Below, piece after piece: positions 26,571 to 34,271 of a DNA stretch of 64,000 nt. The notes beneath the pieces are model-generated. The model did not search any database. It was given only the letters and a program-made list of their open reading frames with translations, and was not told the DNA's origin. Within the stretch, counting starts at the first letter, position 1. Each line of letters starts with the position of its first letter. The DNA comes from Algibacter miyuki (lineage in GTDB: Bacteria; Bacteroidota; Bacteroidia; Flavobacteriales; Flavobacteriaceae): contig NZ_JAUFQP010000007.1 in NCBI RefSeq assembly GCF_030409805.1, positions 558,001 through 622,000 of the forward strand. Reading direction: 5' to 3'. A program made the translations under genes and the position numbers.

Positions 26571-26829
26571 GTTTGAGGTTATTGATAATGTAAACAAACT
26601 AAACCAAAATATATTTATTTTTAAAATTCATTTAACTATTTCAAGACTCCGTTTGAAAGCAACATAACATTTACAAAAAAAATAATGTAACTTAAGCTAT
26701 AGAAAATGAACTAATTTTAACAAAAAAAAAGGTGAATTCAGGAGATTCAACCTCTTTAAGAAAGTATTACAATTCTGCATAAAGGTAAAAAAACATGGTA
26801 AAAAATCGTAAAATTATGGTAAAGTATTG
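26571..26829. other. Non-coding gap between pigment cluster and abi gene
   Basis: No gene is visible in these 259 bases. They hold the second copy of a 12-bp direct repeat, GGTTATTGATAA, at 26577-26588 (first copy 26549-26560, just inside the ligase gene), and four GTAAA units at 26785, 26798, 26808 and 26819, the last three spaced 10-11 bp apart, directly upstream of the promoter. The GTAAA array could be an operator. No convincing terminator for the pigment operon is seen. Confidence 0.5.
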
Positions 26830-26837
26830 TACATTTG
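26830..26837 (+). promoter_or_regulatory. Promoter of the abi leader
   Basis: TACATTTG followed by CAC is a full match to TAnnTTTG. Transcription should begin near 26843, about 100 bases before the abi start codon and just upstream of a strong hairpin. No clear -33 TTTG; GTAAA repeats occupy that region. Confidence 0.6.
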
Positions 26838-26842
26838 CACCA

Positions 26843-26940
26843 ACAGTACACACCACGCTACCCATAAGCACAGCGTCCCAGGGTGTGTCTTTTGCTTTAT
26901 ATAGGTTATTGTTCTTGTCAAACCTTACACCTAATCTTTA
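26843..26940 (+). ncRNA. Structured leader or small RNA upstream of abi
   Basis: The roughly 100-base transcribed gap folds well. ACACACC (26848-26854) pairs with GGTGTGT (26882-26888), and ACGCT (26855-26859) with AGCGT (26872-26876), leaving a 12-base loop and a 5-base one-sided bulge CCCAG. This stem has seven G-C-containing pairs in otherwise very AT-rich DNA. A U-rich stretch follows (CTTTTGCTTTATATA), which could end a short RNA. A second inverted repeat, TTGTCAAAC at 26915-26923 with GTTTGACAA at 26947-26954 and beyond, covers the abi start codon. It could be an antitoxin RNA or a translational switch; neither is proven. Confidence 0.5.
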
Positions 26941-26944
26941 ATAT

Positions 26945-27856
26945 ATGTTTGACAAAAAACCGTTTACACTTCCACAACAAGTAAAACAATTACAAGATCG
27001 TGGCTTAACAATTAAGCACCCACGAATTGCAGAAAAATACCTTATTAACATTAGTTATTACAGATTAGGAGAGTATTGGTATGTGATGCAATCTGATAAA
27101 GAAAACCATATCTTCAAACCTAATAGTAAATTTGAAGATGTCATAGCTTTATACAATTTTGATGCAGAACTACGATTATTACTCTTTGATGTTATAGAGA
27201 AGATAGAAATTAGCCTACGCACCAAATTGATTTATCATTTATCTCACGAAATTAACCCTTGGTGGTTTCAAAACTTCGATCTATTTAACGATAGTAAAGC
27301 ACTAGTTAAAACACTATCAAATTTAGAAATAGAAATTGAGCGCACTAAAGACGAATCCATAAAGAAGCATCTTAAAAAACATAAAGATGACAAAAGGTTT
27401 CCTCCTGCATGGAAATCATTAGAGCAAACAAGCTTTGGAACCTTATCTAAGCTATATGGCAACTTAAAACATACCGTAAAATCAAAAGATTTAATAGCTA
27501 TTGAGTTTGGAGCTGTTAACCACACCTTCTTACCTAGTTGGCTACAGTCCATAGCAGTAATCCGTAATTATTGTGCACATCATTCACGTTTATGGAATAG
27601 AAATCTTCCTAGTACGGTAAAATTATTGTCTAAACCACCAAAACCTTGGATTTTAGATTCCATTAATGTACCTAAACAGCACGAGTTTTCAAAATTGTAT
27701 GTTCATATGTGTTTAATGCGCTATATGCTAAATACTATTCTACCTAGAAATGAATTTAGTATTAAGCTAAATAATTTATTTGAAAAATACCCAAATGTAG
27801 ATCCAGATGCATTAGGCATGAAACCAAAATGGCAAGAAGAACCCCTTTGGAAGTAA
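26945..27856 (+). CDS. Abi_2 (AbiD/AbiF-like) HEPN protein
   Basis: Abortive-infection family protein of 303 residues, a normal length for the group. The N-terminal signature PQQVKQLQDRGLTI and ISYYRLGEYWY (36-46) is characteristic, and the C-terminal half carries the HEPN RNase motif RX4H as Arg207 to His212 (RNYCAHH). Such proteins are predicted RNA-cutting toxins that halt growth during phage infection; related AbiF-type proteins have been linked to Cas13 ancestry and to RNA antitoxins. The gene stands alone between the pigment operon and tRNA-Ala, with its own promoter and a folded leader. No partner protein is encoded beside it. The family is confident; the activity is inferred. Confidence 0.87.
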   Translation: MFDKKPFTLPQQVKQLQDRGLTIKHPRIAEKYLINISYYRLGEYWYVMQSDKENHIFKPNSKFEDVIALYNFDAELRLLLFDVIEKIEISLRTKLIYHLSHEINPWWFQNFDLFNDSKALVKTLSNLEIEIERTKDESIKKHLKKHKDDKRFPPAWKSLEQTSFGTLSKLYGNLKHTVKSKDLIAIEFGAVNHTFLPSWLQSIAVIRNYCAHHSRLWNRNLPSTVKLLSKPPKPWILDSINVPKQHEFSKLYVHMCLMRYMLNTILPRNEFSIKLNNLFEKYPNVDPDALGMKPKWQEEPLWK

Positions 27857-28114
27857 ATTACTAGTAAAAACGAATAATGGAATACATTAACATTTAGATT
27901 GGTAAACTAAAGTAAAAGCAAAATAACACCTTTGGCGGAATTTGTTTTCTGAGCTTAAATACAAAGTATTGTTTACTTCCGTAAGGTCTTATTGAGAATG
28001 CTTTTGTAAAAATATAATTAAAAAAGGGGATATTAATATTGTGATTTAATATATAGCTTCAAAGGGCTTACTTTTATTATATCAATAATAGTATGTAAAA
28101 TGTATGTAATTTAT
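27857..28114. other. Non-coding AT-rich gap after abi
   Basis: No ORF of credible composition, no hairpin terminator for abi and no repeats of note were seen in this 258-base stretch. Confidence 0.4.
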
Positions 28115-28142
28115 AAAAAAAAGCTTCCAATTTCTTGGAAGC
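28115..28142 (-). terminator. Rho-independent terminator of tRNA-Ala
   Basis: GCTTCCAA (28123-28130) pairs with TTGGAAGC (28135-28142) across a 4-base loop. Read on the minus strand, the 8-bp stem is followed by eight U, 15 bases after the tRNA end. Confidence 0.85.
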
Positions 28143-28156
28143 CTTGCTATCATTAG

Positions 28157-28230
28157 TGGAGAAGATGGGATTCGAACCCACGACCTCTTGACTGCCAGTC
28201 AAGCACTCTAGCCAACTGAGCTACATCCCC
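28157..28230 (-). tRNA. tRNA-Ala (anticodon GGC)
   Basis: A 74-base cloverleaf on the minus strand: acceptor GGGGATG, D-arm TAGCTCAGTTGGCTAGAG, anticodon arm CTTGA-CTGGCAG-TCAAG with GGC, variable AGGTC, T-arm with TTCGAAT, and discriminator A. The G3-U70 wobble, the identity element for alanine, is present. CCA is not encoded. Position 6-67 is a U-U mismatch in the acceptor stem, unusual for a functional tRNA but tolerable. Confidence 0.93.
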
Positions 28231-28320
28231 AAAAATTCAAATGTTTTGCAAGTTATTGCCTAACACTGCAAATGTATACATTTTTAATATAAATATCTAA
28301 CACTAATATTGAGCTCAATA

Positions 28321-28683
28321 TTAATTAAATCGCACCTGCTGTGATGCCAAAATTTTATGAAGTCCCAACTGAAATAATGTGCCATTTATCAAGTCTTTAA
28401 ACGCCTGTAATTCCATGGCTTTTAAAGCAAAGCTTATTTGTGGGTTTGGTCCTTTCAGTAAATACAACTTATTGCTTGCATAATCAATATCATTAACCTG
28501 TGCTGAGACCTCACAACATGTAAACTCCATATTTTTCGAAAACTGAACAAGTTCATCGGGCGTTAGAAACAACCCAGTATTTTTAAATACCAACTGAATT
28601 TTATTAAAGTCTTTGGCGGCGCTCCTTTTCCATTGAAAAGCAATTCCAAAATCGTTGTGGCAAATGGTATTTATATCGTCCAT
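28321..28683 (-). CDS. Small protein, paralogue of the DUF6686-like neighbour
   Basis: Unrecognised cytosolic protein of 120 residues without signal peptide or membrane segment. Its central stretch, IQLVFKNTGLFLTPDELVQF, lines up with LEFNNIYLELNENEFEQF of the upstream protein at 28689, so the two look like diverged copies of one fold. Cysteines occur at Cys8 and as a CC pair in EFTCCEVS. It is the last gene of the leftward heme/iron operon, 5 bp after its paralogue. A role in metal or heme handling is suggested only by context. Confidence 0.72.
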   Translation of the reverse strand: MDDINTICHNDFGIAFQWKRSAAKDFNKIQLVFKNTGLFLTPDELVQFSKNMEFTCCEVSAQVNDIDYASNKLYLLKGPNPQISFALKAMELQAFKDLINGTLFQLGLHKILASQQVRFN

Positions 28684-28688
28684 AGGGC

Positions 28689-29069
28689 TTAATTTAAAAT
28701 CAAAGTATAATCAATATCTCTCACTGTTAGCGCTTCATTAAAGACATGCGTAGCTCGACTAGATAGCAACATCCTAAGTTCTACTATTTCTTCTCGTTTA
28801 AACATTAAAACTAGATTTTGCTGCATCGACGGAATCGGTATTTTTCGTTTCACCTTTGCTGAAGCGTACTTATATTCCCAATAATCCATTTCAATATCAA
28901 AAAGGTAATTTTTGAACTGTTCGAACTCATTTTCGTTCAATTCTAAATAAATATTATTAAATTCAAGGTGATACACCCGGCACTCGCAACATACAGAAAG
29001 CTCGCCATTGGTTACCTTTGCTAAGGTTTTTATATTATTCTCGCACATATAGGTTCTATTTAGTAACAA
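28689..29069 (-). CDS. DUF6686-like small cysteine-containing protein
   Basis: Protein of 126 residues with no signal peptide. Near residue 27 it has the cysteine cluster SVCCECRVYHLEFNN, which could bind a metal, followed by LELNENEFEQFKNYL shared with the protein at 28321. The start at 29069 overlaps the stop of the reductase gene by 10 bp; an internal ATG at residue 8 (29048) would avoid the overlap and is possible. I assign DUF6686 by resemblance only. Position at the end of the PepSY reductase operon suggests a supporting role in iron or heme use. Confidence 0.72.
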   Translation of the reverse strand: MLLNRTYMCENNIKTLAKVTNGELSVCCECRVYHLEFNNIYLELNENEFEQFKNYLFDIEMDYWEYKYASAKVKRKIPIPSMQQNLVLMFKREEIVELRMLLSSRATHVFNEALTVRDIDYTLILN

Positions 29070-31252
29070 TCTGTTTTTATTTGACTCATATTTAACGCTT
29101 TGCCTAGTTTAGAATACGAAATATTTTCAAGCACTTCCAACACACCATTCATCATGGCAATTGAACCACAAATCATGATAATGCCATTATTTTTAAGTAC
29201 ACGTGCAATTAAATCTTCCTTTTCAACTAAAGAATTTTGTACATATTTTTTCTGACTTTCTTCTTTTGAAAAACTCAAATAAATTCCTGATAAATTCCGG
29301 CTATTAAACGCCTTATCAATGAGTTTAGAATACAACTTATACGACTCTTTGGTACGGCCACCCCAAAACAGATAATTTTTACTGGGTTTTCGGTTTTCAT
29401 TATTTACCATCCCTAAAAACGGTGCAATTCCGGTTCCGTTGGCAATCATCACCACTTCTTTTGCTGAAGTTGGTGCATGAAATCCCTTATTTTGTTTTAT
29501 TTCGGCTGTAATCATATCGTTCAATTTTAGTGTATTCAAATAATTTGAGCAAATACCAAACTCATGTTTCTTTATACTTAATATGATATTTTTATCTGTT
29601 TTTCCTATAGAATATAAGCGTTCGACAGATTCATTTTCGGGAGTGATACTCAGTAAATCCCCTGAAGTGAATTTAGATTTTCGTGCAGGTTCTAATTCTA
29701 CTAAAAAGGAAGCATCTGTATTCATTTCCGTTTTATTCACCACTTTAAACAACGGTTTACTTTTGGTACCCTTCGGTTTTAGTGGCGCTTCAACATCAAG
29801 CGTTAAATTTTTACTCTTACTCCAAGCAGAAACCCAATAATTAAAAGCTTCAACCGATTGATTATGTATTTTATGAAGCTTAATATTGGGTACAAAATTG
29901 TAATGCATTTGAAGTAAAGCATCCACAATAAGTGCATATTTACAATACCCTTGATAAGCTAACGAACCAAAGCCAACTACCGAATATTGAAGCGTATTCT
30001 GTTGAGGGATTTCACCAACTAATCGTTCGAAATTCGTGGCATTTGTAGGTGCCTCACCATCACCATAAGTAGCTGTAAACACAACTAAGTGTTTTGCTTT
30101 TTTATAGGTTGTATATTGGTTTAATTCTGAAACAAAAACCGATTTCCCTTGCGCCATTAATGCATTGTACAACGACTTGGCAAAACCGAAGGTACTCCCC
30201 GTTTCCGAGCCTACCAGAATAATATACTCCGCAGTATCTTTATTAAATTTATTTTCAATCTTAACCCGTTTCTTTCTTCGGTTTAGCGTCATTGCAAAGC
30301 CCGAATACATAAAAAACAAAATAGACAAAGCCGTTAATAGTAACACCAGCGACCAAATTACAGAACCTTCTCCGGTATGTAAAAACAAGCTCCAACCTGA
30401 TGCTAAGGCCACAAAACCAGTCTTTTTTTCGCTCACTACGGTTCCGTTATTCTGATTGACAAACAACTCCCTATCGTGTAATTTTAATATAAAATAATCT
30501 TCTTCATCTTCCGAAAAAGGAAATTCCACATGCGCCACGTCACTTAAAGTTATAGATTTGAATACGTTAAAACCATCCGTGTTATTTTGTAACGCTTTCG
30601 CGGAAGGCATAACGACAACCTCATGCCTGTGGCTATCTGTTGGTAATAACGAAAATTTTTCTAACGATAAATAAACTCCCGTAACGGTTACGATTACAAT
30701 AGGAATTAAAGTATAACGTCCTAAAATACTGTGATAATACGGATTAAAATCTTCCTTAATTATTTTTGAAAAAAAAGCTTTAAAACCTCCTTGCCGCTTA
30801 GCTATTAAAAAAACACCGCTCACCGTCATTAAAAACAACAAAAAAGAAACCACACCAATTATAGCGCGCCCAGTTGATTTTAAAAATAAAGACCGATGTA
30901 AGTTGGTAGCAAACTTAAAAATTGGAGCTTTTTCTATAATAGCCCCTATTTTTTTTCCTGTAAACGGATTAACATAAAAAGTTTCACTATCCCCTGCTTT
31001 AGTAATAACGTCTGCTTGAACAAAATCGTTTTTATCAATTTCTATTTGGATAACCTCATCATATTCCGCTTTCAAAACAGCAATCGTTTTATCCAACGTT
31101 AGAGATTGAGCATCCTTAACGGCATACGGTTTTAACTGATTCGAAATAGGCTCAAACGCCAAAACTACTCCTGTTAAAGCTGCTAATAATATAAATATAG
31201 AAGTCGATACAGCCAGCGTTAAGTGGCTGTATCTCCAGATAGAAATCGTCAT
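29060..31252 (-). CDS. PepSY-TM, flavodoxin and FAD/NADPH reductase fusion
   Basis: Three-part membrane reductase of 730 residues. The N-terminal 330 residues are a PepSY-associated TM domain (segments near 12-34, 130-150, 183-203 and 300-320). A flavodoxin domain begins at ILVGSETGSTFGFAKSLYNAL (about 343) with TATYGDGEAP near 395. The C-terminal part, about 500-730, is a ferredoxin-reductase-like module with RLYSIGKT for FAD and ANGTGIAPFLGMV plus IMICGSIAMM for NADPH. Such proteins pass NADPH electrons across the inner membrane and are linked to ferric-iron reduction and siderophore or heme use. The gene follows DUF2271 by 10 bp; PepSY and DUF2271 often occur together. Confidence 0.9.
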   Translation of the reverse strand: MTISIWRYSHLTLAVSTSIFILLAALTGVVLAFEPISNQLKPYAVKDAQSLTLDKTIAVLKAEYDEVIQIEIDKNDFVQADVITKAGDSETFYVNPFTGKKIGAIIEKAPIFKFATNLHRSLFLKSTGRAIIGVVSFLLFLMTVSGVFLIAKRQGGFKAFFSKIIKEDFNPYYHSILGRYTLIPIVIVTVTGVYLSLEKFSLLPTDSHRHEVVVMPSAKALQNNTDGFNVFKSITLSDVAHVEFPFSEDEEDYFILKLHDRELFVNQNNGTVVSEKKTGFVALASGWSLFLHTGEGSVIWSLVLLLTALSILFFMYSGFAMTLNRRKKRVKIENKFNKDTAEYIILVGSETGSTFGFAKSLYNALMAQGKSVFVSELNQYTTYKKAKHLVVFTATYGDGEAPTNATNFERLVGEIPQQNTLQYSVVGFGSLAYQGYCKYALIVDALLQMHYNFVPNIKLHKIHNQSVEAFNYWVSAWSKSKNLTLDVEAPLKPKGTKSKPLFKVVNKTEMNTDASFLVELEPARKSKFTSGDLLSITPENESVERLYSIGKTDKNIILSIKKHEFGICSNYLNTLKLNDMITAEIKQNKGFHAPTSAKEVVMIANGTGIAPFLGMVNNENRKPSKNYLFWGGRTKESYKLYSKLIDKAFNSRNLSGIYLSFSKEESQKKYVQNSLVEKEDLIARVLKNNGIIMICGSIAMMNGVLEVLENISYSKLGKALNMSQIKTDCY

Positions 31253-31262
31253 TTATAATGAT

Positions 31263-31760
31263 TTATTGTTGGGGCATCATGCGTACATAACGTATAAAGC
31301 CGCTACCTTCAATTTTACTTTTTACTGTGGCAGATGTGAGTTCAAATTCTACATCGCTTTTATAATATTCTTGATCTTCTACAGCCGACTCGAAACGGAT
31401 TTTATAACCCGCATCAATTTTATCGTTATCAATCGTGATCACGTTAATGGTACGTCCACCTCCGCTTACTGTTGCTCCTGTTATGGCATCGATATTGGTT
31501 CGTGTTTTCCCTTGAAACTTCCACCATTCTGGAATATCAGAATACCATTCATCATCGTCGCCTTGTACATAAAGTGTTTTTTCATATTCGCCCTCTGGGT
31601 TTAATAAGGAAATTACCACATAAGCCCCTTCTCCGGTATAATTCGTCATTTGGATCATACATTTATAAGTTGACGAATCGGAAATGGTTTTAAATCCGAA
31701 CAAACTAAAGACAACAAGACAAGCTATCGGGAATATTTTAAAAATTAGATTTTTATTCAT
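31263..31760 (-). CDS. DUF2271 periplasmic protein
   Basis: Protein of 165 residues with an N-terminal hydrophobic segment (LIFKIFPIACLVVFSLFGF), a signal peptide or anchor. The rest matches the DUF2271 pattern: YKCMIQMTNYTGEGAYVVISLLNPEGEYEKTLYVQGDDDEWYSDIPEWWKF and DAITGATVSGG. DUF2271 proteins commonly sit beside PepSY membrane reductases, as here, and may be their periplasmic partner. DAITGATVSGG resembles the threonine-containing FMN attachment motif of FMN-binding proteins, so covalent flavin is possible but unproven. It is in the leftward operon, 6 bp after the ankyrin gene. Confidence 0.83.
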   Translation of the reverse strand: MNKNLIFKIFPIACLVVFSLFGFKTISDSSTYKCMIQMTNYTGEGAYVVISLLNPEGEYEKTLYVQGDDDEWYSDIPEWWKFQGKTRTNIDAITGATVSGGGRTINVITIDNDKIDAGYKIRFESAVEDQEYYKSDVEFELTSATVKSKIEGSGFIRYVRMMPQQ

Positions 31761-31766
31761 GGGTTT

Positions 31767-33260
31767 TTATTTTAAAAAATTAATGTCAATTTGGTGATTT
31801 TGTAGGTATTCATTTTCTTTTGCTAAATCGTAAACTGTTTCATCAAAATCAGTTCTTATATCTTTTTTAGCACCAATACTTAGAAGATATTTTAAAATCT
31901 TTTCGTCTTTAGCCTGCATCACTGCTTTATGTAAAGGTGTTAAACCACTATTATTTTTAGCATTAATATCAACCCCAAAATTATGAACCACTTTTAATAA
32001 TTCTAAAGCATCACGGTTATCTAAAGCCAAATGATAGGCGCTGTTACCATCTTTCTGACTTGTTTTAATGTTGAATCCCTTATTAGATAATGCCGCCAGT
32101 TTTTCACCAAAAGTATCAGACGCCTTCGCGCGGAAACTTTTCAATAAATAATAGCCTAGATTGTTTCCTTTCGCATCGATAACATGAACATCGGCAGCTT
32201 TCTTAATTAAAAACTGAACGACTTCCGGCGTATTAGAAATAGCTTTTGTTAAAGCCGATTCTCCATCTTTATTAACTTGGTTAATCGCGTCTGTCTTAGA
32301 CGCTAAAAAAGCGACTATTTCCAAAGTATTTCTACTGGAAGCATTGATTAGCGCGGTATTACCCTCGACATCTATTTGATTAACAGCAACATCTTTGTTT
32401 ATAAAATAAGAGAAGGTTTCCAAATCTTTATTACCATAAGCTAAATTATGAAGCGGTGTTTTGCCATCGGTATTAATAATATTCGCCTCTAAACCTAAAG
32501 CCTCTAAATATTTTAGATAATCCAAAGTATTGTAACCTTTTCGAGAACCTTTAGTTGCTAAAAACAGTGCGTTTTCACCTTTTTTATTCAAAACTTTATA
32601 AGGCACACCTTTTTTTATCAATAACTCCAACATGGCTTTATTCCCCGCTTTTGCGGTATAATTAAAAACGCCATTTCCATCCTGATCTACGGAATTTAAA
32701 TCAAGTCCTTTTGATGTAAAATAATCGACTAGCTCAAAATTTGCTAAATGTGGTGTTAGCAACAAAAGCGCGTTGGCACCATGCTCATCGACATCGGTTT
32801 TAACATCAATGCCATTTTTTATACATATATCATAAATATCAGTATTTGTAACACCAGCAACAGCGGCAAAGGTTAATGGCGAAAAATGATGAGAATCTCG
32901 AAGTGAAAAATCGGCATTTTCCGTTGCTAAATATTGTAATAATTCGGCATTATTTTTATATGCCGACCAAAAGGCATAAGTACGTTTATCGTGGGTTAAT
33001 TTATTAACAGGGTTTCCTATTTTAGTCAGTAAATGTTTAATAGTTTCATTTGGCGCCTCTTGCAAAATAGCATACACCACGGCATCAAAGCCGTTAGAAG
33101 TTAATGCGGTAGGATCATGTCCTTCATCTATTTTCTGTTCTACAACTTCAATGCTTGGTTTTGTGCTCCAAAAGTCGCTTTCCAAAAACGTGTTTTTTGT
33201 TTGTGCCGATAGCAAGTTTGCGAATAAAAAGGCAACTAAGATGGTGTGTTTATAATTCAT
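31767..33260 (-). CDS. Secreted ankyrin-repeat protein
   Basis: Protein of 497 residues with a signal peptide (MNYKHTILVAFLFANLLSAQ), so periplasmic or surface-exposed. From about residue 40 to the end there are many ankyrin repeats, recognisable by units such as DKRTYAFWSA, DSHHFSPLTFAAVAG, DGKTPLHNLAYGN, EGNTALINASS, DGESALTKAI and NSGLTPLHKAVMQA. Ankyrin stacks bind proteins and have no catalytic role. It lies 2 bp after the DUF6607 gene and before DUF2271 in the heme/iron operon. Its partner is probably one of the products of this locus, but none is identifiable. Confidence 0.88.
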   Translation of the reverse strand: MNYKHTILVAFLFANLLSAQTKNTFLESDFWSTKPSIEVVEQKIDEGHDPTALTSNGFDAVVYAILQEAPNETIKHLLTKIGNPVNKLTHDKRTYAFWSAYKNNAELLQYLATENADFSLRDSHHFSPLTFAAVAGVTNTDIYDICIKNGIDVKTDVDEHGANALLLLTPHLANFELVDYFTSKGLDLNSVDQDGNGVFNYTAKAGNKAMLELLIKKGVPYKVLNKKGENALFLATKGSRKGYNTLDYLKYLEALGLEANIINTDGKTPLHNLAYGNKDLETFSYFINKDVAVNQIDVEGNTALINASSRNTLEIVAFLASKTDAINQVNKDGESALTKAISNTPEVVQFLIKKAADVHVIDAKGNNLGYYLLKSFRAKASDTFGEKLAALSNKGFNIKTSQKDGNSAYHLALDNRDALELLKVVHNFGVDINAKNNSGLTPLHKAVMQAKDEKILKYLLSIGAKKDIRTDFDETVYDLAKENEYLQNHQIDINFLK

Positions 33261-33262
33261 AT

Positions 33263-34168
33263 TTATTTTTTTACAAAAGATTCAATAACGGTTTCAATTT
33301 TAGTTTTTTCAGTATAATCATCAGAAAACAAGTATTTATAAAGCACCTTGTTTTCCACTTTGTTTTCTAGAGCTAAATTTTGGTTTCTGCTGTAAACATC
33401 ATCCCATTTATGGCGTACCAAAGCCCATTTATCTTGATTTTCACTCCACCAATCTATGGCACCTTGACAGCGACTATCGGCTACTTTCACGTAAGTATTG
33501 TATCCTTTTTCTTTTGCTAAAACCACATCAGGCTTACCTAGTTCCCGCAGTACTTTCGCATTGTCTTGATCGTGCACCCAACCTGTTTGAGTAATTTCTT
33601 GGCGGTTTCCTCTAACGGTAATATTATAATCGCTGCGCTTGGTGTATTCCCGCCTTGGTAAAGGTGCATCGGTAGTATTTTCCCAATAGTTTTTACCATC
33701 GACATGCACCCAAGTTCCAGAACCTTCGTAGCGCGGACTATCATCTACCTGATAAACTTTTTGCGTCCACTGCCCTTTTACCTCAGCTTTTGGTTTCGAG
33801 ATATAATTCCACGTATTATCGCCATTAAACATATAGAAATCGGTGTTTTCATAAAGCCAATCTTGTCTCCAATGCTTTACGATATAAGGTTCTGCAGGGT
33901 TTCCAACTTGTAATAAATGCTGAATTGAAATTTTGTTTTTATCATCTTCAACCAACTGCGCCCATTCTAATCCTTTATCAATTTTAGTTTCTGAAGGTTT
34001 ATAAAGCGAATCCTTACTGTAATGAAATGTTTCGGCAAAATTGAAGGTTACCTCGAAACATCCACACATATTTTTAATGGATTCGGCATCTTGTTTTTTC
34101 TTTTTCTGAGCATGTCCAAAGAAGGAAAAGGTTAAAATGAATAATGATAAAATTGATAATTGTTTCAT
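33263..34168 (-). CDS. DUF6607 family secreted protein
   Basis: Protein of 301 residues with signal peptide MKQLSILSLFILTFSFFGHAQ followed by a basic KKKKQDAE stretch. The mature part is rich in Trp, Asp and Tyr with motifs MCGCFEVTFNFAETF, VKHWRQDWLYENTDFYMF and HVDGKNYWENTTDAPLPRREYT that I associate with DUF6607. CGC near residue 36 could form a disulfide or bind a metal. It is first in the leftward operon and is divergent from the TonB receptor across a 103-bp region with a candidate operator. The function is unknown; the context suggests heme or iron acquisition. Confidence 0.8.
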   Translation of the reverse strand: MKQLSILSLFILTFSFFGHAQKKKKQDAESIKNMCGCFEVTFNFAETFHYSKDSLYKPSETKIDKGLEWAQLVEDDKNKISIQHLLQVGNPAEPYIVKHWRQDWLYENTDFYMFNGDNTWNYISKPKAEVKGQWTQKVYQVDDSPRYEGSGTWVHVDGKNYWENTTDAPLPRREYTKRSDYNITVRGNRQEITQTGWVHDQDNAKVLRELGKPDVVLAKEKGYNTYVKVADSRCQGAIDWWSENQDKWALVRHKWDDVYSRNQNLALENKVENKVLYKYLFSDDYTEKTKIETVIESFVKK

Positions 34169-34216
34169 TTTTAGTGTTTTGATGTAATTATTAAAAAAAT
34201 ATTAAAATTAATCTAT

Positions 34217-34243
34217 TCTTATTTAGACTGAATTAAAATAAGA
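34217..34243. promoter_or_regulatory. Inverted-repeat operator candidate of the heme/iron locus
   Basis: TCTTATTT (34217-34224) and AAATAAGA (34236-34243) form a perfect 8-bp inverted repeat with an 11-bp spacer, ending two bases before the -7 box of the receptor gene and lying between the divergent operons. An iron- or heme-responsive repressor could bind here; no match to a known box is claimed. Confidence 0.45.
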
Positions 34244-34245
34244 TA

Positions 34246-34253
34246 TATATTTG
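34246..34253 (+). promoter_or_regulatory. Promoter of the TonB receptor operon
   Basis: TATATTTG followed by CAGC matches TAnnTTTG, 18 bases before the receptor ATG. The inverted repeat at 34217-34243 covers the region directly upstream. Confidence 0.6.
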
Positions 34254-34271
34254 CAGCAAATTTAATCAAGA

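Noticed and set aside
31266..31604. 112-aa plus-strand frame
   Set aside because: Antisense to the DUF2271 gene, Cys/Phe-rich, no motif.
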